Shown one piece after another: positions 55,961 to 64,000 of a stretch of DNA of 64,000 nt (within the stretch, counting starts at the first letter, position 1; each line of letters begins with the position of its first letter). Made by a program: the position numbers and the translations under genes. This stretch comes from Pseudopyrenochaeta lycopersici (taxonomy: Eukaryota > Ascomycota > Dothideomycetes > Pleosporales > Pseudopyrenochaetaceae): assembly GCA_003313425.1 (NCBI GenBank), contig NHZP01000010.1, forward strand, positions 1,426,001-1,490,000, written 5' to 3'. The notes under the pieces were generated by a model. The model was not told the DNA's origin. It ran no database searches and worked only from the letters and a program-made list of their open reading frames with translations.

Positions 55961-57809
55961 ACGTATTCTATCATCGAGTGCGCAACACCATTGAGTAAGC
56001 CAAAATCTCTTGGCACCCAACATGACTACTACTACGCGCAATGTCTTAACTAACTTAGTTAAATTAATCTTAAAATAAAGGCAGGATAGAGCTTACTCTC
56101 TAGGCTATAAATTAAGGCTAATTTAAAAGTGTCTAACGTGCTGCTGAAGCGTTTAACGTTACCTAATTAACCCTGCAGCGAAGATACAATAGAACCCCCG
56201 CTCGAGCTAATTACTAGCCTAATCGCTAGAAGCTCACGCGCACTAAAGAGCAGACAATCGTTTGATATATCCTTAACCTTAATTCGCGAGGATTTGCGCC
56301 CTAGCTGTGTGAGGTGGCAGATATAGCAGATAAACTGCTGGCTGTACGCGGTAGAGAGCTAGTAAGCAAGCGATAGGTTAAGAGATTTGTAACGCGTTTA
56401 GATAAGCTTAAAATAGCTTTTAACTAAGTAAAGGACTATTAGAGGATACTCTAGGAAGATCTAGAGAAAATTAGCGCGTGGTTTAAGCTAGTTAAGGACA
56501 CTAAAGCTAAGTACAGCGTTTATAATAATAATATATATAACTTTAATAAAACTAGCTTCTAGATAGGTATTATTAGCTCTATAAAAGTTATTACAGGCTT
56601 AGAAAGATGCTCTTAACCTAAGCTTATTTAGCTAGGCGATCGCGAGTAGGTTACAGTTATCTAGAGTATCTGCGCTACTAGGTACGTAACCCTACTATTT
56701 ATTATCTATAAAGAACGCATCTATATCTCTATATAGTATAAGAAGGCAGATATACTGTATAATTAGAAGCTCTTAGTCTCTAAGAATTACTAGATAAATA
56801 ACGCACTTAGTCTTAAGTAGTTAATGCACTTTAACGCATATATAAAGGCGTATTAAGTTAAGGAGTATAGGCTACTTATCTTAGATAGCTATAAGAGCTA
56901 TCTTAACTAGGATTTTAAAGACTACTACCTTAAGTATAAGATTCTTACTATCTATATACTACCTTACTTATTATATATCCTCTAGCTACTTAACGTAGTC
57001 TACTTCTTACTATTAAAGTATAAGTACTCTTAGCGCGTTTAAGACTTAGCACGCTAGCGCGTCTTCTATATTAATAAAGAAGGCTTTCTCTTTACTTTTA
57101 AAGACGTGTTTTTTAATATATTTATAAAAGAGAACTATTAAAAAACTTTTAAAGCGTTAAAACTAGTCCTTATAAACGCGTAAGTAGTATTAGATTACTT
57201 TAAAGTATAGCTATATACTTTACTAAAACTTCTTTTCCTAGAGACGCTAGAGTAGTTAAAGACTCTAAGTAATACTTAAGAGTTTAGATCTTAATCTAAG
57301 CTTATACATAAGTCTTTTACTTAGTTACCTATTTTAGCGCAGGTAAGCTTTTCTTAGCTTATAAAAGGCGCTAAACTTATACTATACTAAAACGCTATAC
57401 TTATTACTTATAATTATAAGCTTAAAGAGTAATTAGTAGTAATAACTAAGTAGAAATTATATAAAAGGAAGTAGATTTAGTAAAGTAGTATATTAGAGTA
57501 TAGTATAGCGTTAGCGTAAGTAGCTACTAAAGCGTCTACAGCGTCTTAGTAATCTAAGAAGGCTTATAGTAGTAGTAATTAAGAAATAGCTTAACTAGCT
57601 CTATAGCGCTGTAGAAATTATAGCAGAACTAGGTATAACGCTTAAACGTGTAGAAAGAATATAGAAGGATCTTCTAAATCTAATATAAGTATAACGTATA
57701 TAAGCTCTTTATTTAATAGTAATAAAATAGATAATTTGTAACATAAGTTAGTAGTACTAAGAGATTTTAGCTTACTTAATAGTGTAGCGCACTTTATAAT
57801 AGAATATGT
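55961..57809 (+). mobile_element. Pogo-type DNA transposon, RIP-damaged (family 3), copy 1
   Basis: 1849 bp between TA duplications (55959-55960, 57810-57811). Ends begin ACGTATTCTATCATCGAGTG and continue through CTCTTGG near 56013. The transposase frame on the plus strand is heavily broken. NFNKTSF-like text near 56543, a LLILDSYKSY-like segment near 56870 and a C-terminal CRNYSRTRYNA knuckle-like stretch near 57612 remain. Its right two thirds are repeated in reverse at 58005-59130. Confidence 0.85.
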
Positions 57810-58004
57810 TATAGAACTTTATAAGAATATACTTTTAATACTTAATAATTTAATATATTAATTTTATTAGCTATTATAATAAATACTTAAAGTTTTATAG
57901 TAATTATACTTATTAATATTATATAGTTAAGTATTTTAGCTTTTTTTAAGCTATAACTTTAAACTTATATAACTCTTTTAATACTAGCTTAAATTTAATA
58001 ATTA
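57810..58004. other. Spacer of the inverted repeat
   Basis: 195 bp of very AT-rich sequence between two pogo copies facing each other with their 3' ends. No features. Confidence 0.5.
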
Positions 58005-59130
58005 ACGTATTCTATTATCGAGTGCGCTACACTATTAAGTAAGCTAAAATCTCTTAGTACTACTAACTTATGTTACAAATTATCTATTTTATTACTATTA
58101 AATAAAGAGCTTATATACGTTATACTTATATTAGATTTAGAAGATCCTTCTATATTCTTTCTACACGTTTAAGCGTTATACCTAGTTCTGCTATAATTTC
58201 TACAGCGCTATAGAGCTAGTTAAGCTATTTCTTAATTACTACTACTATAAGCCTTCTTAGATTACTAAGACGCTGTAGACGCTTTAGTAGCTACTTACGC
58301 TAACGCTATACTATACTCTAATATACTACTTTACTAAATCTACTTCCTTTTATATAATTTCTACTTAGTTATTACTACTAATTACTCTTTAAGCTTATAA
58401 TTATAAGTAATAAGTATAGCGTTTTAGTATAGTATAAGTTTAGCGCCTTTTATAAGCTAAGAAAAGCTTACCTGCGCTAAAATAGGTAACTAAGTAAAAG
58501 ACTTACGTATAAGCTTAGATTAAGATCTAAACTCTTAAGTATTACTTAGAGTCTTTAACTACTATAGTATCTCTAGAAAGAGAAGTTCTAGTAGAGTATA
58601 TAGCTATACTTTAAAGTAATCTAATACTACTTACGCGTTTATAGAGACTAGTTCTAACGCCTTAAAGGCTTTTTAATAGTTCTTCTCTATAAATATATTA
58701 AAAAACGCGTCTTTAAAAGTAAAGAGAAAGCCTTCTTTATTAACGTAGAAGACGCGCTAGCGTACTAAGTCTTAAACGCGCTAAGAGTACTTACGCTTTA
58801 ATAGTAAGAAGTAGACTATATTAAGTAGCTAAAGAATATATAATAAGTAAGGTAGTATATAGATAGTAAGAATCTTATACTTAAGGCAGTCGTCTTTAAA
58901 ATCCTAGTTAAGATAGCTCTTATAGCTATCTAAGATAAGCAGCCTATACTCCCTAACTTAACGCGCCTTTATATACGCGTTAAAGTGCTTTAACTACTTA
59001 AGACTAAGTACGTTATTTATCTAGCAATTCTTAGAGACTAAGAGCTTCTAATTATATAGTATATTTATCTCCTTATACTATATAGAGATATAGACGCGTC
59101 TTTTATAGATAATAAATAGCAGGGTTACTA
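58005..59130 (-). mobile_element. Pogo-type DNA transposon family 3, copy 2, truncated
   Basis: Reverse-oriented copy matching about 56687-57809, starting with the same end ACGTATTCTATTATCGAGTG after TA (58003-58004). The match stops abruptly near 59130 at GGGTTAC, where a gypsy LTR appears to begin; the missing 5' third would lie beyond the retroelement. It is nearly as damaged as copy 1 but with different transitions. Confidence 0.8.
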
Positions 59131-59522
59131 TAAAGAATCTTTAGAAGCTATCAGTAAGGATAACTAATAAGATTGCAAGGTTAGTTCTCTTAGATAGAGT
59201 AAGGGACTAGATAGAAGGGGGTTTAATACTAAGATAGTAAGAAGGTGCTTCTATAAAGAGTACTAAAGGTTAAGAATAATTAGTATTACTATTACTATAC
59301 TCTACAGTATAATATTAAGTTAAACACACTAAGCTATAAGGGCTTATTATAATAACCTATATACATAACGCGCTTATTGGGCTCGCCGTGAGTGCTGTAA
59401 GCGCTTGTCCTTAGCAGAGCAAGCGGTTACGTGACATGCGACAGAGTAGAACACTAGCGCTTCCTAACTAGCTGTTAGCTTCTGAGGCTCTTCCTCCCTG
59501 TCTAGGATTTTAGATCCTAACA
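59131..59522 (-). repeat. Probable 3' LTR of the gypsy element
   Basis: On the minus strand a purine tract (AGGAGGAAGGGGATAG) is followed at 59522 by TGTTAGGATC, a canonical LTR start. The other end is placed at 59131, where the pogo homology stops; the expected CA end is not exact and may be mutated. Confidence 0.6.
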
Positions 59523-62500
59523 CTATCCCCTTCCTCCTTTAGGATTCGTCTTAAATCACGTAATATGTAGTTAGATTAGTTTAAATACGGCGTACCCCGC
59601 GTCTGTAGTAATATAAGATAAAATATTATCTAAGTCTTAGATTTGTAATCTACGTCTTTATAACAAAATTCTCTATACTAAAACTATTACTAAATTTACC
59701 TATAATAAGTACTTTAAGGATAATATTATTTATTATATTATACTAAATTTAAATTTAAAGTATGCTAAGTGCACTTATTTAGGAAAGCTATATATAAATA
59801 TATCTTAGGCTTCTCTAGATAAGACTCGCGATAAGTACTAGAAGAAAGTAGATAATAATAAGAAGTTATTAGTAACTATAATTGCTTAGTTACTTTAGAA
59901 TAAGGTAATTTTAAAGCAGGTAGAAGAAAGGGTGTAGAAGAAGGCGTTGTATCTTGCGTTAGAGATGCACGACGACAGAGAGTTAGAATTTGCTAAGGAA
60001 GCTCCTTATCTAGCTATTAATACTTTAGTTAGTTTCTCTCTAATAGTATAGTCTACTATAGGCGCTTTAGATTAACTAGTAACCCTAGCAGAGCCTAGCT
60101 AGGCTCCTACCTTCTAGGTTTATTACCTCTTCTTCTTCTTTTCCTCCCTCTCCTAGTATTCTCTAATTTTTTCTTAACAGTTCCTTAGGTTTTCTAGTAT
60201 TTCCTACGTGCTTTCTACACTTAGGTATCCTTTCTATTTAACTAGGTAGCTAAAGCTTAGTTCTAGGTCGTTAACTCTTCTATTCTATTAGTAACCCTAT
60301 ATTTTTGTAACTTTAAACTCGTTTTCTTCTTCTAGTTTATATTAGAATATTTTCTATAATAGTGTTGCAAGGTTAGCTAGTTCCAACTTAGAGATATAGA
60401 AGCGTAGGTAGATCTTTACATCTAGTAGTAGCTTAAGTATATAGTTTACTAGCCTATTTCGTTCTTTAACTAAAAATAGTCTAACTTTAACGTGATTAAG
60501 TCCCTTACTTAGTCGCTTATTGCGTAGATTTTTTATAAGTAAATATACTTTATCCCCCTTTTTTAGCTAAGGTACTATTTTTCTTTTCTTATTTTAGTAA
60601 GAAATACTAGTGCGTTATGCTTTCTTAAGGTTTTCTTAGAGTTATTTATATATTTTCTTTATTTCTTTAGCTGTTTTTATAGCTACTTTAGCTTTTCTGC
60701 TAAGATATAACTTTATAAAGAGATTAGGGTGTCTCCTATAGTTAGTAAAGAATAGTGTCTTTCTAGTTAATTCTAATAATTTATTATTATAGGCTAGTTA
60801 TGCTATTAGTAATAGTAAAACCTAATTATTTTACTATTAATTACTGTAAATCCTTAGGTAAGTTTTTATTATTCTGTTTGTTCTTTCTATTTATCTGTCT
60901 GTTTATAGGTAATAAGCTGTTAACAATTTTCTTTTTATTCCTATTACAGCTATTAATATAGATTAGAAGTTAGATATAAAGAGCTTGTCTCTATTACTTA
61001 TAATAGACTTAGGTATACTATAGTATTATATTAATCTGTCTAGGATAATAAACGCTAGTTATTCTATGTTGTAGTTATTTCTAAATAGTATTATTTCTGC
61101 TGCTTTTATAAACCTGCAGACTATATTAAAGATAGCGTTGTACTTAATTCCTGTTACGGGATCTTTAGATAGTAGTAACTCTATTACAAAGTTTATAGAA
61201 ATATCTGCCTAAGGTTCGTTAGGTAGCTCTATAGCTTGCATTTCTCCGTAAGGTGCGTAAGTACTATATTTATTCTTATAATAGTCTGCGCATTTTTTAA
61301 TAAACTATTTAACCTTAGTCTTTATATTCTTAAAGCTATAGTGTTACTATATAAGTTCTATTATTCTCTTAATTCTAGAGTAACTATATACTAGGTTATC
61401 GTAGTATTATTAGATAATTGCTTCTTACAATTCTTTAGGTACTTTAGACGTAATTATTATAGTATTATTTAATAACTTATTAGGTCCTAGGCTCCTATCC
61501 TAGTTTATTTAAAGGATAGCATTGTTAACTATCGCTTTTGTCCCTGCGATATCTGTTCTACGGCTAAGAGTATTAGCTCTACTATTATCCTTTCCTAGCG
61601 TATATATAATCTTAAACTTATATTATCCTAATATTTTAGCCTATTATACCTATCTTTAGTTTAAGGTCTTAGTAGTAGTAAAGTTAACTAAGTTCTTATA
61701 ATCTGTAAATATCTTAAGATCTAAGCAGCTCTTTGCGTAAATCTGCTAGTAGTTAAGGGCATTAATAATTACTATAAGTTCTTTATTATGTACGTTATAG
61801 CGTTCCTTAGGGTCTATAAATTTCCTAGAGTAGTAGGTAATTAGGTGCTATTTCCTATTACGTTCTTATTTTACTATTACGCCTAGTATAAGGTCTAAGG
61901 CATCTATTTTAAACTATAAAGGTTCTCCTATTTAGAATATAATTAATACTAGTAGTATAATATAGGCCTCTTTAAGTATCTAGAATACTTTTCTTTATTT
62001 ATTTCCTTATTTCTATTTTATCTTTTTCTTTATAAGTTTAGTAAGTAAGATAGATTTTTTAGAGAAGTCTTTAATAAACTGTTAGTTAAAGTTAATAAAT
62101 CCTATAAATAACTATATATCTTTAACTATTTAGGTTTAGGCTATTCTTTTACTACTCTTATTTTTTCTTTACTTATCTTTACTCTATATACACCTACTAT
62201 ATATCCTAAGAACTTAACTTCTTTCTTATAGAACTCGCATTTCTTAGGTTTAAGTAGTAACCTAAATCTTCCTAAGTAGGTAAGAACTATTTTAACGTGC
62301 TTAATATGTTCCTGTAGATTATTAGAGTATATAAGGATATTATTAAGGTATATAGTAATAAATATATCTAGGTATTCTCTTAATATATTATTAATAAGTG
62401 CCTAGTATATAGCTAGTGCGTTAGTAAGACTAAAAAGTATTACTATATACTTATAGTAGCTATAGCGTGTTCTAAACACAGTCTTCTATTCTTTACCTTC

Positions 62501-64000
62501 CTTTATATAAATAAGGTTATACGCTCCTCTTAGGTCTAATACTATAAAGACTTTTATAAAGGCTAGTTAATCCTATAGTTCTACTATATTTAGTAAAAAG
62601 TATTAATTCTTTATTATAATATTATTAAGCTTTTAGTAGTTAACGTATAATCTTAACTTCTTGTTCTTCTTTAGTATAAATAGTATAAGGTATCCTACTA
62701 GTAACTATAATTCCTTAATAAATCCTTTTTTTAAGTTTATCTTAATATATTTACGTAGGGTTTTAAGTTCCTTTTCTAATAAACTGTAGATTAGGCTAAA
62801 AGTTAGTTACTTTCCTTCTTATAGGATTATCTTATAATCCTAGGGTTAATATTTAGGCAGTACTTTTATAGTTATTTCTTCCTAAAAGAGTAACTTATAT
62901 TCTTTATACTTATTAGGGATTACTAGAGTTACGCTTTACTCCTTAACTCTAGCTTATTAGTTTAAAGGCCTCCTATTAGTACCTGCTAAGTTAGAGCCTT
63001 ATATTCTAAGGTTATCCTTATTTAAAGTAAGGATTCTAATTATTATCTTCTTATCTACCTAGGCACTTAGCTGCAGCGTAGGCTTGCTTGTAGTTACGTC
63101 TATTCTATAGTATTTAAACGAGAACTTTTTCTTTTTCTAATCTATATCTAGACTATGTTCTCTTAACTATAAGAGTTCTAGTATTACATTATATTGTAAT
63201 AGTCTAAAAACGTCTAGGTTAATCGTTTCCTTATAGTTCTAGATAATAAGTTGCACGCTCTATACTTTATGTGTGATTATAGACTCTAATAGTATTAGTT
63301 ATCTATTAGCTACTATTAATAGATATAGTACTAATTTTAATAATAGGATAAGACTAGCTTATTCTATCGCTCGCGCAGAAATATAGCTCTATTATGCTCT
63401 AGAATCTACTAGTACCTTTATCTAGCTTCTATTAAGCTTAATATTTAGCTTAAGGAGTCCTTATGTGCCTATCGTATATAGAGTTTATAGTTCTTACCTA
63501 TTAGTAGGCGCGACTCTAAAAAAGGTTCCTCCTAATACCTGTTTAGTATCTTAATATCTTTATACTTAAGGCAGTTAGAGTTAAGGCACGTTTGCTATTA
63601 CTGCTAATTACATTCTCTATTAAAGACTAGCTGTATTACTATAGTAGCTGCAGAGTCGTTATTCCCTAGAAAGTAGAGGATAGTCGTCTTATCCTATAGG
63701 TAGTTGTCGCATCTAACTTTAGGACAGTTATACTATTAGTATTTGCATTAGTAAAACGAGTAAGGGAAATATCCCTATTCTATTTTACTTAAGTAGTGTA
63801 CTGTATACAGGTCTGTAGTGCAGAAAGACTAGTAAACGACACTATATCGCCTATTGCGTAGGTTTATTAAGTAGTCTAGTACTAGTTTCTATAGTCCTTT
63901 ATACATAGTATGTAGGGTCTAAGCTACCTTAGCGTGCTTATATATTTCTTAGGCTTCTTCTTCTATAAGATGCTAGAGGGGGTTAATATTCTCTTTATTA
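59131..64000 (-). mobile_element. Ty3/gypsy LTR retrotransposon, RIP-damaged, incomplete at window edge
   Basis: Minus-strand pol in the gypsy order. A protease-like VLVDSRA (expected DSGA) lies near 63398-63415. The reverse transcriptase has GFIKEL...KKNKKLRLYVNY near 62730-62620, SLTNALAIY near 62430 and YLNNILIYS near 62340, where the family has YLDDILIYS, so both catalytic aspartates are lost. RNase H and integrase regions follow leftward but are unreadable in detail. Stops are dense. The gag part and 5' LTR are outside the window. Confidence 0.85.

Noticed and set aside
1..64000. CRISPR arrays, bacterial operons, riboswitches, rRNA
   Set aside because: Nothing of this kind was seen; spliceosomal introns and RIP mark the DNA as fungal nuclear.

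Overview
The window reads as genomic DNA of a filamentous ascomycete (Pezizomycotina). Genes carry short introns (about 47-101 bp, GT...AG, often with a CTAAC/CTGAC branch point). The encoded families are typical of moulds: a non-reducing PKS, Zn2Cys6 regulator, CYP, NmrA-like and DUF924 proteins. Repeats carry the CpA/TpG to TpA transitions of repeat-induced point mutation (RIP). The species cannot be named from the sequence.

Left third (1-26 kb): an aromatic polyketide cluster of the atrochrysone/emodin (anthraquinone) type. In order it has an AMP-dependent acyl-CoA ligase (-), a DUF1772 anthrone oxidase (-), an EthD-fold decarboxylase (+), a metallo-beta-lactamase-type thioesterase (-), a non-reducing PKS without its own thioesterase (SAT-KS-AT-PT-ACP, +), a P450 (-) and a Zn2Cys6 regulator (+). 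The expected route from known relatives is: PKS makes an octaketide, the MBL thioesterase releases atrochrysone carboxylic acid, the EthD protein decarboxylates it, and the DUF1772 oxidase takes the anthrone to the anthraquinone. The P450 and the unusual ligase would tailor it. Both divergent promoters inside the cluster contain one copy of TCGGN3CCGA, a likely shared operator. A RIP-damaged Ty1/copia element separates the PKS from the P450, and an intact Fot1/pogo-type transposon sits 77 bp upstream of the P450 start codon.

Middle (26-46 kb): mostly repeats. Two RIP-damaged pogo-type elements with terminal inverted repeats and TA target sites (27997-29855, 32839-34680) and a second copia copy (39123-44541) surround four short gene islands: a DJ-1/PfpI protein, a glutathione S-transferase, a DUF924 protein and, at the right edge, an UlaG-like metallohydrolase.

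Right (46-55 kb): a gene island with the UlaG-like MBL protein, a secreted MBL hydrolase of eight exons, a decayed DUF924 paralogue, a TPR protein and an NmrA-like oxidoreductase. From 55.8 kb to the end there is a gene-free, AT-rich block: two pogo copies in inverted orientation, the second cut by a Ty3/gypsy element on the minus strand that runs off the window. All exon joins below were worked out by reading splice signals and frame by eye, without a database search or RNA data.
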